A DNA stretch of 64,000 bases from Rhizobiales bacterium SYSU XM002 (GCA_009846685.1 VWVY01000001.1:310001-374000), one strand, 5' to 3'. Positions 48,306 through 57,132 are shown, counted from the first letter of the stretch. Made by a program: numbers and translations. Notes: a model not told the origin generated them from the letters alone.

Positions 48306-48742
48306 CAGTTATCCTCCTCGTTGCCTTCGGACGCATCGTCATCGCGCGAGCGGCGCGGACCACGATCACCGCGATCACCACGGTCGCCGCGGTCACCACG
48401 CTCACCGCGATCGTCACGGTCACGGCGCTGGAGCATGGCCGACGGGCCTTCCTCGAGTTCCTCGACCTTGATCGTCATAAAGCGGAGGATGTCTTCGTTG
48501 ATCGCCATCTGGCGTTCCATCTCGGCAACAGCCGCCGGGGGAGCGCTGAGATTGAAGAGCGCGTAATGCGCCTTGCGATTCTTCTTGATGCGGTAGGCGA
48601 GAGTCTTCACGCCCCAGTATTCGACCTTAGCGACGGCGCCGCCATTGGCCTCGATCACGGCCTTGTAGGTCTCGGTCATCGCCTCGACCTGCTGAGCCGT
48701 TACATCCTGGCGAGCCAGGAAAACGTGTTCATAGAGTGCCAT
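48305..48742 (-). CDS. rpsF: 30S ribosomal protein S6 with Arg-Gly-Asp repeat tail
   Basis: 145 residues. The first 95 or so are the S6 ferredoxin-like fold ([46 protein letters not shown]). The C-terminal 45 residues are low complexity: repeated RGD/RGE units then [17 protein letters not shown]6 tails vary; in E. coli the tail is poly-glutamylated. The gene is the first of the rpsF-rpsR run. An A-rich AAAGAAGGC ribosome site precedes ATG 48742. Confidence 0.97.
   Translation of the reverse strand: MALYEHVFLARQDVTAQQVEAMTETYKAVIEANGGAVAKVEYWGVKTLAYRIKKNRKAHYALFNLSAPPAAVAEMERQMAINEDILRFMTIKVEELEEGPSAMLQRRDRDDRGERGDRGDRGDRGDRGPRRSRDDDASEGNEEDN
48361..48425 (-). repeat. In-frame 9-bp tandem repeat coding Arg-Gly-Asp units in rpsF
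   Basis: About five to six diverged copies of a 9-bp unit reading CGnGGTGAn (Arg-Gly-Asp) encode the tail of S6. The periodicity equals three codons, so unit gain or loss keeps frame. It is not a CRISPR array, since units are contiguous and coding. Confidence 0.75.
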
Positions 48743-48953
48743 AAGAGCCTTCTTTCAAGTTTTACATCCACTGGCGCGAAGCCCTTCGAGCCCTTGGAAG
48801 GCCCAAACGAGAAATCACGAAGGCGTTGACACGGGAGACCGGGTCCGAAAACCCTACCGGACAGAAGCCCGGCTCTCCGTTCAGCCACCGGCCAAGCGGA
48901 AGAGGGGCTTCTAGCTCTGTTCGATTTGAAAAACAAGCCTATTTTGCGTTGCA
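48743..48953 (-). promoter_or_regulatory. rpsF leader region with inverted repeats
   Basis: This 211-bp divergent gap must hold the rpsF promoter and that of the glycosylase-like gene. Read leftwards it contains several stems, for example CCTTC...GAAGG (48783-48801) and GTCCG...CGGAC near 48830-48855. rpsF leaders in other bacteria bind the S6:S18 complex for autoregulation. I cannot match the known S6:S18 motif with confidence here. Confidence 0.25.
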
Positions 48954-49532
48954 ATGCCGATCGAACCGCTCCTTACCGAAATCCGCGCCTGCACGGCATG
49001 CGACAGGCTTCCGCTCGGTCCGCGCCCGATCTTCCAGGCGAGTGCGAGCGCACGAATCCTGATCGCCGGACAGGCGCCGGGCCGGGTCGCGCATGGGCAG
49101 GGCCGTCCGTTCGATGATCTTTCCGGTGATCGCCTGCGCGATTGGCTCGGCATCGACCGGGCGGCATTCTATGACTCGAGCCGCATCGCACTGGTGCCGA
49201 TGGGGTTTTGCTACCCCGGCACCGAGAAGGGCGCGGATCTGCCGCCGCGCCCGGAATGCGCCGCGCGCTGGCGGGAAAAACTGCTCGGTGCCATGCCAGA
49301 CATCGAGTTGACTATTCTGCTCGGACGTTACGCGCTCGACTGGCATCTGCCGGAGGCCCGTGGCGCGGCGTTGACCAAGGCCGTGGAAGGCTGGCGTGTG
49401 CATTTTCCACGCCTCGTGCCGCTCGTACATCCGAGCCCGCGTAATATCGGCTGGCTGAAGCGCAATCCCTGGTTCGAGACGGACGTCATTCCGGCATTGC
49501 GCGAGCGCGTCGCAACCCTGCTCGGACGCTGA
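48954..49532 (+). CDS. Uracil-DNA glycosylase superfamily protein
   Basis: 192 residues. Glycosylase-like motif 1 IAGQAPGRVAHGQGRPFDDLSGDRL (two adjoining halves around 38-62) and a motif-2 equivalent LVHPSPRN near 160. An N-terminal CTAC pair (C13, C16) is reminiscent of the Cys used by type-4 UDGs for Fe-S binding, but the other two ligands are not obvious. The subfamily may excise damaged or deaminated bases, or may be inactive. It is divergent from rpsF. Confidence 0.78.
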   Translation: MPIEPLLTEIRACTACDRLPLGPRPIFQASASARILIAGQAPGRVAHGQGRPFDDLSGDRLRDWLGIDRAAFYDSSRIALVPMGFCYPGTEKGADLPPRPECAARWREKLLGAMPDIELTILLGRYALDWHLPEARGAALTKAVEGWRVHFPRLVPLVHPSPRNIGWLKRNPWFETDVIPALRERVATLLGR

Positions 49533-49540
49533 AGGGACAG

Positions 49541-49876
49541 CTACTTGTCCCAAGCGCAGACGAAGGCGCGCTTCGAGACCCAGCACGCGCCCTCGCGCTG
49601 CATCGGGCCGAGGTGGTCGTGAGCATGCGTCGCCCCGCGCGTACCGTTCCAGAACCCCTCGGCGCCGTCCGGTTCGGTATCGACCATCGCGAAATAAAGC
49701 GCCTTGCCGCGCCGGTTGTTGCTGATCTGGAACCGGTCCTTGGTGGCGGTGAAGTCACACGGACCCTTGATGTAGACCTTGCCATCGACCTGCAGCAGGC
49801 AGCGCGCGGTGCGGGCGCTCGCCGGCGCGATCATAAGAAGCAGGACGCTACCCAGCGCGAATATTCGTGACGTCAT
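49541..49876 (-). CDS. Small secreted protein, 111 residues, unknown function
   Basis: From ATG 49876: signal peptide MTSRIFALGSVLLLMIAPASA, cleaved before RTARCLLQVDG. The mature part has four cysteines (ARCLL; GPCDF; GACWV; VCAWDK), likely two disulfides. Its GKVYIKGPCDF and MVDTEPDGAEGFWN phrases are typical of small exported alphaproteobacterial proteins. There is no enzyme signature. It is tail-to-tail with the glycosylase-like gene, with 8 bp between stops. Confidence 0.75.
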   Translation of the reverse strand: MTSRIFALGSVLLLMIAPASARTARCLLQVDGKVYIKGPCDFTATKDRFQISNNRRGKALYFAMVDTEPDGAEGFWNGTRGATHAHDHLGPMQREGACWVSKRAFVCAWDK

Positions 49877-50038
49877 CCGCACCGCACGCTCCTCCAGTTT
49901 ATCGCAACTGCATTCTCGCACGCACAGGCGCGAAGACCAGCGAAATCGCGAATTTGCCCTCCCGGCGCTTGACATCCGCCCGTGTGCGCCGCCATTGCCG
50001 CGCTAACGTCGATAATCTGCCACCGGAGGAGACCTCGC

Positions 50039-50977
50039 ATGAGCAAGACCGCGTTCCTTTTTCCCGGTCAGGGATCGCAGGCTGTCGGCATGGGTAAGGC
50101 GCTCGCGGAGAACTTCGCCACCGCTCGTGCCGTGTTCGAGGAAGTCGATGCCGCACTCGGCCAGAAGCTCTCGGCGCTGATGTGGGAAGGGCCGGAGGAT
50201 CAGCTGACCCTCACCGCCAATGCCCAGCCGGCGCTGATGGCGCATTCCCTCGCGGTGATCCGCGTGCTGGAAGCGGAGAAGGGGCTCGATCTTGGCAAGG
50301 CCGCCTCTTTCGTCGCTGGCCACAGCCTCGGCGAATATTCCGCGCTTGCTGCAGCCGGCGCGCTGACGATCACCGACACGGCCAAGCTCCTGCGTATCCG
50401 CGGCGATGCCATGCAGGCAGCCGTGCCGGTCGGCAAGGGTGCAATGGCGGCTCTGCTTGGCGCGGAATGGGACCTTGCATCGGAAATCGCCAAGGAAGCC
50501 GCGCAGGGTGAATGCTGTGATGTCGCCAATGACAACGGCGGCGGGCAGGTGGTGCTTTCGGGCGACAAGGCCGCGATCGACCGTGCGTGCGAGATCGCCA
50601 AGGCAAAGGGCGTCAAGCGCGCGATCCTGTTGCCCGTCTCCGCGCCGTTCCATTCGGCGCTGATGGCCCCGGCCGCCGAGCGGATGCGCGAAGCGCTCGC
50701 GGGTGCGGTCATCAAGGCACCTGTTGTCCCGGTGGTCGCCAACGTCACGGCGGATGCGGTCTCGGACCCGGAAGCGATCCGCCAGAACCTTGTCCGCCAA
50801 GTCTGCGGATCGGTCCGCTGGCGCGAGTCGATGCTCTGGCTCGGAGGTGCGGGCGTGGCGAAATTCGTCGAATGCGGCTCGGGCAAGGTGCTGACCGGCA
50901 TAGCCAAGCGGCTTGTGGCAGGGAGCGAGGCGAGCAATGTCTCTGGTCCCGACGAGATTTCGGCTTTCACGGCCTGA
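50039..50977 (+). CDS. fabD: Malonyl-CoA:ACP transacylase
   Basis: 312 residues from ATG 50039, with GGAGGAG 7-8 nt upstream. Catalytic serine S96 in GHSLGEYSA, and the active-site His in SAPFHSALM; FLFPGQGSQAVGMG starts the fold. It loads malonyl groups onto AcpP. A -35-like TTGACA at 49969 lies upstream without a convincing -10. It is the first gene of fabD-fabG-acpP-fabF. Confidence 0.96.
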   Translation: MSKTAFLFPGQGSQAVGMGKALAENFATARAVFEEVDAALGQKLSALMWEGPEDQLTLTANAQPALMAHSLAVIRVLEAEKGLDLGKAASFVAGHSLGEYSALAAAGALTITDTAKLLRIRGDAMQAAVPVGKGAMAALLGAEWDLASEIAKEAAQGECCDVANDNGGGQVVLSGDKAAIDRACEIAKAKGVKRAILLPVSAPFHSALMAPAAERMREALAGAVIKAPVVPVVANVTADAVSDPEAIRQNLVRQVCGSVRWRESMLWLGGAGVAKFVECGSGKVLTGIAKRLVAGSEASNVSGPDEISAFTA

Positions 50978-50993
50978 GAACAAGGAAAACCCC

Positions 50994-51731
50994 ATGTTTG
51001 ATCTTTCCGGCAAATTCGCCCTCGTCACCGGCGCCTCGGGCGGCATCGGTTCCGCCATCGCCGAGGCGTTGCATGCGCAGGGCGCGACGGTGTGCCTCTC
51101 GGGAACGCGCCGTGAGGCGCTGGAGGCCGTGGCGGCGAAGCTCGGCGAACGCACGCATATCGTCACCGCCAACCTCTCGGATCGGGCCTCGGTGGAAGCG
51201 CTGGTGCCGGAAGCCGAAAAGGCGATGGGTGGCCTCGATATCCTCGTCAACAACGCCGGCATCACCCGCGACAACATCTTCATGCGCATGAAGGACGAGG
51301 AGTGGGACAGCGTGCTCGCAGTTAATCTCACCTCGTCGTTTATTCTCGCGCGCGCAGCGGTGAAGGGCATGATGAAGCGCCGCTTCGGCCGCATCATCGG
51401 CATCACCTCGGTTGTCGGCGTCACCGGCAATCCGGGACAGGCGAACTACTGCGCCGCCAAGGCCGGCATGATCGGCATGACCAAGAGCCTCGCGGCGGAA
51501 ATCGCCAGCCGGGGCATCACCGTGAACTGCGTCGCACCGGGCTTCATCGAGAGTGCGATGACCGACGCCCTCAACGACAAGCAGCGCGAGGCGATCATGG
51601 GCTCCATTCCTGCCGGACGCATGGGCACGGGCGCGGAGATCGCAAGTGCGGTGGCTTATCTTGCGAGCGTCGAGGCGGCCTACGTCAACGGTCAGACGCT
51701 GCACGTCAACGGCGGTATGGCACGCATCTGA
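50994..51731 (+). CDS. fabG: 3-oxoacyl-ACP reductase
   Basis: 245 residues. SDR with TGASGGIG (12-19), NNAG (86-89), catalytic S139, Y152 and K156 (SVVGVTGNPGQANYCAAKAG). The FabG hallmark GITRDNIFMRMKDEEWD is present, and the C-terminus HVNGGMARI is typical. It reduces 3-ketoacyl-ACP with NADPH. It is 16 bp after fabD. An opposing gene lies between it and acpP. Confidence 0.96.
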   Translation: MFDLSGKFALVTGASGGIGSAIAEALHAQGATVCLSGTRREALEAVAAKLGERTHIVTANLSDRASVEALVPEAEKAMGGLDILVNNAGITRDNIFMRMKDEEWDSVLAVNLTSSFILARAAVKGMMKRRFGRIIGITSVVGVTGNPGQANYCAAKAGMIGMTKSLAAEIASRGITVNCVAPGFIESAMTDALNDKQREAIMGSIPAGRMGTGAEIASAVAYLASVEAAYVNGQTLHVNGGMARI

Positions 51732-51752
51732 CCCTGCACGGTCGAAGCAGTA

Positions 51753-52469
51753 TTAGTCCAACGCTGTCCTTCCGGGGGGTGGGAGCGAGAACCGCTCCCA
51801 GTCCTCCTGCCGGATCTCGCTGCCGAGGCTGAACGTGAACCCGGCGATTTCGCCGTTCGGATCGAGTTCGCAGGTGTAGCCGAGCCGGAGCCATCGACCG
51901 CGCAGATCGACTGCCGCCCCCGGCGCGGAAATCACGGTCCACCTTCGCTGCGGAGCACTGCGCGCGTAGGCAACGACGCGCTGGGCGTGCGCGCTGTCGG
52001 ATTGTATCTGATCGATCTGCGCCATTGCTTCGATGTTGCAAAGTTGGATTGTGCGCGTTTCTCCCTCCATTCGCCCAATTTCACGCTTCATGGCGGCACC
52101 GTAGGGACCTGCCAAGAGTGTGCGGGAGAGCATCCGCCCGGCACGAATCACGCCGGTCGGCGCCGCCGGAGCGTGAGGCGGCACGGGAGGGCGGGCGTTT
52201 GCTTCCGGCGCGGGCTCGGTTACGGGGTCGTTGTCCGACCGGGCGGGGACTGGCTGCTGCGGGCGGGAGGAAACCGGCGGCAGCAGCGCGGCTTCGTCAA
52301 CGATTTCCACAGCCGGCCACTCGATCGCGGGCATGACCTTCGCCGGGGTCCGCCATATCGCCGCCAGCGCCAGCAACAGCACCCCGTGCAGCAGCACGGA
52401 GAAGCCAAAGCCGGGCCAGCCATCCCCCCGCCAACAGTAAAACATAGCGAAATCGGCGCGGGAAAGCAT
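51753..52469 (-). CDS. DUF930-type membrane-anchored periplasmic protein
   Basis: 238 residues from ATG 52469 (AGGA 8 nt upstream); an ATG at 52505 is an alternative. A short cytoplasmic start, one transmembrane helix (FSVLLHGVLLLALAAIW), a Pro-rich periplasmic linker (PPVSSRPQQPVPAR; EANARPPVPPHAP) as in TonB-like proteins, and a C-terminal domain with LCNIEAMAQI and GYTCELDPNGEIAGFTFSLG, as in the DUF930 family of rhizobia. Two Cys may pair. Function unknown. It is inserted, opposite in direction, in the fatty-acid cluster between fabG and acpP. Confidence 0.72.
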   Translation of the reverse strand: MLSRADFAMFYCWRGDGWPGFGFSVLLHGVLLLALAAIWRTPAKVMPAIEWPAVEIVDEAALLPPVSSRPQQPVPARSDNDPVTEPAPEANARPPVPPHAPAAPTGVIRAGRMLSRTLLAGPYGAAMKREIGRMEGETRTIQLCNIEAMAQIDQIQSDSAHAQRVVAYARSAPQRRWTVISAPGAAVDLRGRWLRLGYTCELDPNGEIAGFTFSLGSEIRQEDWERFSLPPPGRTALD

Positions 52470-52690
52470 GCTGTCGTCCTGGTTGGAAGGACTTCGCGGC
52501 AACATGCCCCGCAATGTCTGGCGATCACAAAAGGGCTTAATACGGCTAATTTTTGATCCGTCTGACTGCGCTGCACGTTGACATTCCCCTCCGGCTTTGG
52601 AAGGGAAGCAGCGGGTTGCGCCCGTTCCGGCATGGTGCCGGTGCGGTGCGTCTTGTCCTGAAGTGTCGTACCTTAAGAGAAGGGTTCACC

Positions 52691-52927
52691 ATGAGCGATG
52701 TCGCTGAGCGCGTGAAAAAGATTGTCATCGAGCATCTCAGCGTCGATGCCGACAAGGTCGTCGAGAATGCCAACTTCATCGATGATCTGGGTGCCGACAG
52801 CCTCGACACGGTCGAGCTCGTCATGGCGTTCGAGGAAGAGTTCGGCGTCGAAATCCCGGACGATGCGGCCGAGACCATCGTCACCGTTGGCGATGCGGTG
52901 AAATTCCTCGAGAAGAACGCGGCCTGA
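52691..52927 (+). CDS. acpP: Acyl carrier protein
   Basis: 78 residues, very acidic. The phosphopantetheine attachment serine is S37 in [12 protein letters not shown]. Start ATG 52691 follows AGAGAAGGG. A perfect -35 hexamer TTGACA occurs at 52575-52580, though no clear -10 follows. It carries acyl chains for FabD, FabG and FabF encoded around it. It is 28 bp upstream of fabF. Confidence 0.98.
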   Translation: MSDVAERVKKIVIEHLSVDADKVVENANFIDDLGADSLDTVELVMAFEEEFGVEIPDDAAETIVTVGDAVKFLEKNAA

Positions 52928-52955
52928 GCGCTGTCGTTCGGCCAGGTATGCCAGC

Positions 52956-54215
52956 ATGCTCCGTCGGGTTGTCGTAACCGGTCTCGGCATGGTCTCGCCG
53001 CTTGGTTGCGGCGTGGAGCCAAGCTGGGCCGGCATCCTCGCCGGCAAATCGGCGGCGCGGAAGATCGATACGTTCGACACGTCCGATCTTCCCGCCCGGA
53101 TCGCCTGCTCCATCCCGCGTGGGGATGGACCGGCTGATTTCCGGCCCGACGAATGGATGGACCCGAAGGACCAGCGCAAGGTCGACGAGTTCATCATCTT
53201 CGCGATGGCGGCTGCCCGCCAGGCGCTCGATGATGCCGGCTGGCATCCGACAACCCACGAGGACCAAATCCGCTCCGGCGTCGTCGTCGGGTCGGGCATC
53301 GGCGGAATCGGCGGCATATCCGAGACGGCCATCCTGCTGGCGGAACGCGGCCCGCGCCGCGTCTCGCCCTTCTTCATTCCCGGCCGGCTGATCAATCTTG
53401 CCTCGGGCTATATCTCGATCGAGCACGGCCTGAAGGGCCCGAACCACGCTGTCGTCACCGCCTGTTCGACGGGTGCGCATGCGATCGGGGACGGGGCGCG
53501 GATGATCGCGCTCGGTGACGCCGAAGTCATGGTTGCGGGCGGTGCGGAATCGCCGATCTCGCGCATCTCGATGGCGGGTTTCGCTGCCTGTCGTGCGCTG
53601 TCGACCAATTTTAACGATGATCCGACGCGCGCCTCGCGTCCCTACGACAAGGACCGTGACGGTTTCGTGATGGGCGAGGGCGCCGGCGTCGTCGTTCTTG
53701 AAGAACTCGAGCACGCGAAGGCACGCGGCGCAAGAATTTACGCCGAAGTCGTCGGGTACGGCATGTCCGGCGATGCCTATCACATCACGGCACCCTCGGA
53801 GGATGGCGACGGCGCATTCCGCTGCATGAGCGCCGCGCTCAAGCGCGCCGGGATCACGCCGGGCGAGATCGATTACGTCAACGCGCATGGAACCTCGACC
53901 ATGGCGGACACGATTGAACTCGGCGCTGTGACGCGGCTTCTGGGTAACCAGGCCGGATCGGTCTCGATGTCGTCGACAAAGTCGATGACCGGCCATCTGC
54001 TCGGCGCCGCCGGGGCGATCGAGGCAATCTTTTCCATTCTGGCGATCCGCGATCAGGTCGCGCCGCCGACGATCAATCTCGACAATCCCGACGTCGAGAC
54101 GGAAGTCGATCTTGTGCCGCACAAGGCCCGGCCGCGGAAGATCGATATCGCGCTGTCGAACTCCTTCGGCTTCGGCGGCACCAACGCCTCGCTGGTCATA
54201 AGGCGTTACGTGTAA
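52956..54215 (+). CDS. fabF: 3-oxoacyl-ACP synthase II
   Basis: 419 residues. Catalytic triad C170 (VTACSTGAH), H311 (NAHGTSTMADTIE) and H347 (SMTGHLLGAAG), with the conserved K342 in SSTKSMTG. FGFGGTNASLV ends the thiolase fold. It elongates acyl-ACP by two carbons. A weak hairpin follows, then mltG. Confidence 0.97.
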   Translation: MLRRVVVTGLGMVSPLGCGVEPSWAGILAGKSAARKIDTFDTSDLPARIACSIPRGDGPADFRPDEWMDPKDQRKVDEFIIFAMAAARQALDDAGWHPTTHEDQIRSGVVVGSGIGGIGGISETAILLAERGPRRVSPFFIPGRLINLASGYISIEHGLKGPNHAVVTACSTGAHAIGDGARMIALGDAEVMVAGGAESPISRISMAGFAACRALSTNFNDDPTRASRPYDKDRDGFVMGEGAGVVVLEELEHAKARGARIYAEVVGYGMSGDAYHITAPSEDGDGAFRCMSAALKRAGITPGEIDYVNAHGTSTMADTIELGAVTRLLGNQAGSVSMSSTKSMTGHLLGAAGAIEAIFSILAIRDQVAPPTINLDNPDVETEVDLVPHKARPRKIDIALSNSFGFGGTNASLVIRRYV

Positions 54216-54222
54216 CGGCAGG

Positions 54223-54240
54223 CGGGCTCCAGCCCGTTTT
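54223..54240 (+). terminator. Weak intrinsic terminator after fabF
   Basis: CGGGC-TCCA-GCCCG followed by TTTT, 8 bp after the fabF stop. The short stem and T-run suggest partial termination between fabF and mltG. Confidence 0.5.
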
Positions 54241-54332
54241 CGCCATATTTGTCGGAGATACCGGCAACCCGGAATCGCGGCCTTCGGCGGCCGCCAGCAG
54301 GAAACCGTCCGAGCGACGGGAGAGGCGAGAGG

Positions 54333-55592
54333 ATGGCGTTCAAGCCGGAAACACCGAGCGATCCGAACGAGGACACCGTCCGCCGCGGCTGGTTCGGCGG
54401 TCGTCGTCGTCCTGCCGTCGGCGAAGCGGTGAGCGCAACTGTCGCGCCACCGCCGCCGCCGAAGCGCCGCAAGACCGGACTCGTCGGCCTTTTCTCGGGC
54501 CTGATGACGGCAGCGTTGATCCTCGTGCTCGTTCTCGCGGGCGGCATCGCTATGGGTCGCAAGCAGTTCGCGGCCGAAGGGCCGCTCACGGCGGACAAGT
54601 TCGTCATTATCGAGCGCGGCTCGACGTCGGAGGATATCGCTGAACTGCTCGCGCACGAGGGCGTGATCGACAAGTCCGGCTGGCTCTGGCTTGCGCTTTT
54701 CTGGCGTGATCTTCAGGCCAAGTTCTCCTCGTCCTCGGCCGGCAATCGCGCCAAGTCGGGCGAATATCTCTTCAAACGTCATGTGACGATGAACGAGGTG
54801 ATCGACATCATCACCTCGGGCCGCTCGGTCGAGCATACCATCACCATTCCGGAAGGGTTGACCAGCGAGCAGATCGTCCAGCGTCTCAGGGAAAACGATC
54901 TTCTCGTCGGCGAAATCGCGCAGGTGCCTGTCGAAGGCTCGCTCCTGCCGGATACCTACAAGGTCAACCGCGGCACGCCGCGCGAGGCGTTGCTGGCGCG
55001 TATGCAGCGTGAGCACAAACGCGTGCTGCAGGAGGTCTGGAATCGGCGTGCGAAGGACCTGCCACTGAAGTCGACGCGTGAGTTGGTAACGCTGGCTTCG
55101 ATCGTCGAGAAGGAAACCGGGCGCGCCGACGAACGCGGCCGCGTGGCGAGTGTTTTCTTCAATCGCCTCGAGAAAAAGATGAAGCTGCAGTCGGACCCGA
55201 CGATCATCTACGGGCTGGTCGGCGGCAAGGCGACGCTCGGTCGTGGCCTCACCCGCGCTGAGATCGACAAGGCGACCCCCTACAACACCTATGTGATCAA
55301 CGGGCTGCCGCCTGGACCGATCGCCAATCCGGGGCGCGCCGCGCTGGAAGCAACGGCCAATCCCTCGCAGACCGGCGATCTTTATTTCGTCGCTGACGGC
55401 ACGGGCGGCCACGCCTTCGCGGAATCGCTCGAACAGCATAACCGCAACGTCGCGCGCTGGCGTCAGATCGAGGCGCTGCGCCTGCAATCGGGGCAAGGCG
55501 GCGGGGCGGCAGCGCCGGCGCCGGGCGCGGTGCCGAACGCTGCGACGCGCCAGCCGTTGCAATCGCCGCCGACGGCAAATTCGGTTCAGTAA
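54333..55592 (+). CDS. mltG: Endolytic murein transglycosylase MltG (YceG)
   Basis: 419 residues from ATG 54333 (GAGAGG upstream). The cytoplasmic N-terminus is Pro/Arg-rich (APPPPPPKRRK). One transmembrane helix (about 50-73), a LysM-like region, and the YceG domain follow. The catalytic glutamate is most likely E261 in LASIVEKETGRADER, with VFFNRLEKKMKLQSDPTIIYG. It cleaves nascent glycan strands and sets their length. The C-terminal tail is low complexity (GGAAAPAPGAVPNAATRQ). It is commonly encoded after fabF. Confidence 0.95.
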   Translation: MAFKPETPSDPNEDTVRRGWFGGRRRPAVGEAVSATVAPPPPPKRRKTGLVGLFSGLMTAALILVLVLAGGIAMGRKQFAAEGPLTADKFVIIERGSTSEDIAELLAHEGVIDKSGWLWLALFWRDLQAKFSSSSAGNRAKSGEYLFKRHVTMNEVIDIITSGRSVEHTITIPEGLTSEQIVQRLRENDLLVGEIAQVPVEGSLLPDTYKVNRGTPREALLARMQREHKRVLQEVWNRRAKDLPLKSTRELVTLASIVEKETGRADERGRVASVFFNRLEKKMKLQSDPTIIYGLVGGKATLGRGLTRAEIDKATPYNTYVINGLPPGPIANPGRAALEATANPSQTGDLYFVADGTGGHAFAESLEQHNRNVARWRQIEALRLQSGQGGGAAAPAPGAVPNAATRQPLQSPPTANSVQ

Positions 55593-55621
55593 CCGATCAG
55601 CAAGACGGGGCGGTGGTGGCC

Positions 55622-56275
55622 ATGCAAAAGAACCGGCGCGGCATGATGTTCGTGATTTCCTCGCCCTCCGGCGCGGGGAAATCCGTGCTTTCGCGCCTGC
55701 TCCTGCAAGCCGATCCCTCGATCCGCCTTTCCGTGTCGGTAACGACCCGCCAGCGGCGGCCGAGCGAGGTGGATGGCGTCCACTACCGCTTCATCGATGT
55801 GGCGACGTTCCATGCCATGCGCGAGCACGGCGATCTGCTCGAATGGGCCGAGGTGCATGGGAACTTCTATGCGACGCCAAGAGGACCGGTCGAACTGGCG
55901 CTCGCCGAAGGCAACGACATCCTGTTCGACATCGACGTTCAGGGCACGCTCCAGCTCTACCAGCGCATGCGTCCGGATGTGGTGAGCGTCTTCATTCTCC
56001 CGCCTTCGATCGAAGAATTGCAGCGTCGCCTCAAGCGTCGTGCCGAGGACGAGGATCACGTCATCTTCCGCCGGCTCCAGACTGCGGAAACCGAGATCGC
56101 GCACTGGAGCGACTATGACTATGTTCTGGTCAACGAGGATATCGACCGCTGCTTTGGTGAACTGAAGCAGATCCTCGCCGCCGAGCGCATGAAGCGGCAC
56201 CGACAGGCGCATCTCGCCGATGAGGTCCGCATCCTGTTGCAGGACCTGACCAAGGTTCTCGCCAAGGGCAGCTAG
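55622..56275 (+). CDS. gmk: Guanylate kinase
   Basis: 217 residues from ATG 55622 (MQKNRRGMMFVISSPSGAGKS); GTG 55613 would add three residues. P-loop SPSGAGKS (14-21), GMP-binding SVSVTTRQRRPSEVDGVHYRF, and the lid/LILPPSIEEL region. It phosphorylates GMP to GDP, the step after GuaA. The stop is 10 bp from the stop of convergent rsmA. Confidence 0.96.
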   Translation: MQKNRRGMMFVISSPSGAGKSVLSRLLLQADPSIRLSVSVTTRQRRPSEVDGVHYRFIDVATFHAMREHGDLLEWAEVHGNFYATPRGPVELALAEGNDILFDIDVQGTLQLYQRMRPDVVSVFILPPSIEELQRRLKRRAEDEDHVIFRRLQTAETEIAHWSDYDYVLVNEDIDRCFGELKQILAAERMKRHRQAHLADEVRILLQDLTKVLAKGS

Positions 56276-56285
56276 CGGCAGATGA

Positions 56286-57122
56286 CTAGCGCGCGCCGAG
56301 CGCCCGCGCCATCGCGTAGAAGGCCGAGCCGGGCAAATTCTCCGGGCGCTCGGACCCGTCGAGCCCGGCCGCTGCGAGAAGCCCTGAGACATCCCCAAGG
56401 GATTTGAGACTCTGGCGTAGCATCTTCCGGCGTTGCGCGAAGGCGGCTGCAGTGATCTTCTCCAATGCCTCGAGCGACACCGGCTCCGGCGCCGCGCGTG
56501 GCAAGAGATGGACGACGCTCGACGTCACCTTCGGTGGCGGTGTGAAGGCAGCCGGCGGCAGATCGAAAAGGATCTTCGTCGTGCAGCGCCAGTTGGCAAG
56601 AATACCGAGCCTTCCGTAATCGTCAGGATGTTCGGGCGTGGCAACGATCCGCTTTGCAACCTCGCGCTGGAACATCAGCGTCAGGGAATCGTAGAACGGC
56701 GGCCAAGGATCGGCACGGAGCCAGCCGATCAGCAGCTGGGTACCGATATTGTAGGGCAGGTTGGCGACAATGCGCGCCCGGCGACCTTCGAGCAGCGGCA
56801 CGGGATCGAACGCCATCGCATCCGCCTCGATGACCGTCAACCGTCCGGGGTAGGCTTCGGAAACCTCCGCCAAGGCCGCCATGCAGCGGTGATCGCGTTC
56901 GATTGCGATCACATGCGCCGCGCCGTGCGCGAGCAGGGCCCGTGTCAGCCCGCCGGGGCCGGGGCCAACCTCGATCACGACATGGTCGTCGAGCGATCCG
57001 GCCGAACGGGCGATCTTGGACGTAATGTTGAGATCGAGCAGGAAATTCTGGCCGAGTGACTTCCGGGCGTCGAGCCCATGCGTGCGGATGACCTCTCGCA
57101 GCGGCGGAAGCGAATCCAGCAT
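56286..57122 (-). CDS. rsmA: 16S rRNA adenine dimethyltransferase RsmA (KsgA)
   Basis: 278 residues. QNFL (25-28), SAM motif [10 protein letters not shown] (51-59), the catalytic NLPY (121-124) and [14 protein letters not shown]-like [17 protein letters not shown] are diagnostic. It dimethylates A1518 and A1519 (E. coli numbering) of 16S rRNA. It starts 10 bp after the surA stop, so it is probably the last gene of the lptF-lptG-lptD-surA run. The pdxA gene that normally separates them is missing. Confidence 0.96.
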   Translation of the reverse strand: MLDSLPPLREVIRTHGLDARKSLGQNFLLDLNITSKIARSAGSLDDHVVIEVGPGPGGLTRALLAHGAAHVIAIERDHRCMAALAEVSEAYPGRLTVIEADAMAFDPVPLLEGRRARIVANLPYNIGTQLLIGWLRADPWPPFYDSLTLMFQREVAKRIVATPEHPDDYGRLGILANWRCTTKILFDLPPAAFTPPPKVTSSVVHLLPRAAPEPVSLEALEKITAAAFAQRRKMLRQSLKSLGDVSGLLAAAGLDGSERPENLPGSAFYAMARALGAR

Positions 57123-57132
57123 CAGCTACTGC

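Noticed and set aside
48361-48425. Possible CRISPR-like repeat
   Set aside because: Units are 9 bp, contiguous and in frame with rpsF; there are no spacers.
49969-49974. Perfect TTGACA before fabD (and another at 52575-52580 before acpP) as full promoters
   Set aside because: No convincing -10 element lies at 16-19 bp from either hexamer, so they are mentioned only as -35-like sequences.
52881-55562. 893-codon open frame on the minus strand
   Set aside because: It lies antisense to fabF and mltG, which have complete active sites. The translation is Arg/His/Asp-rich with no domain, typical of high-GC antisense frames.
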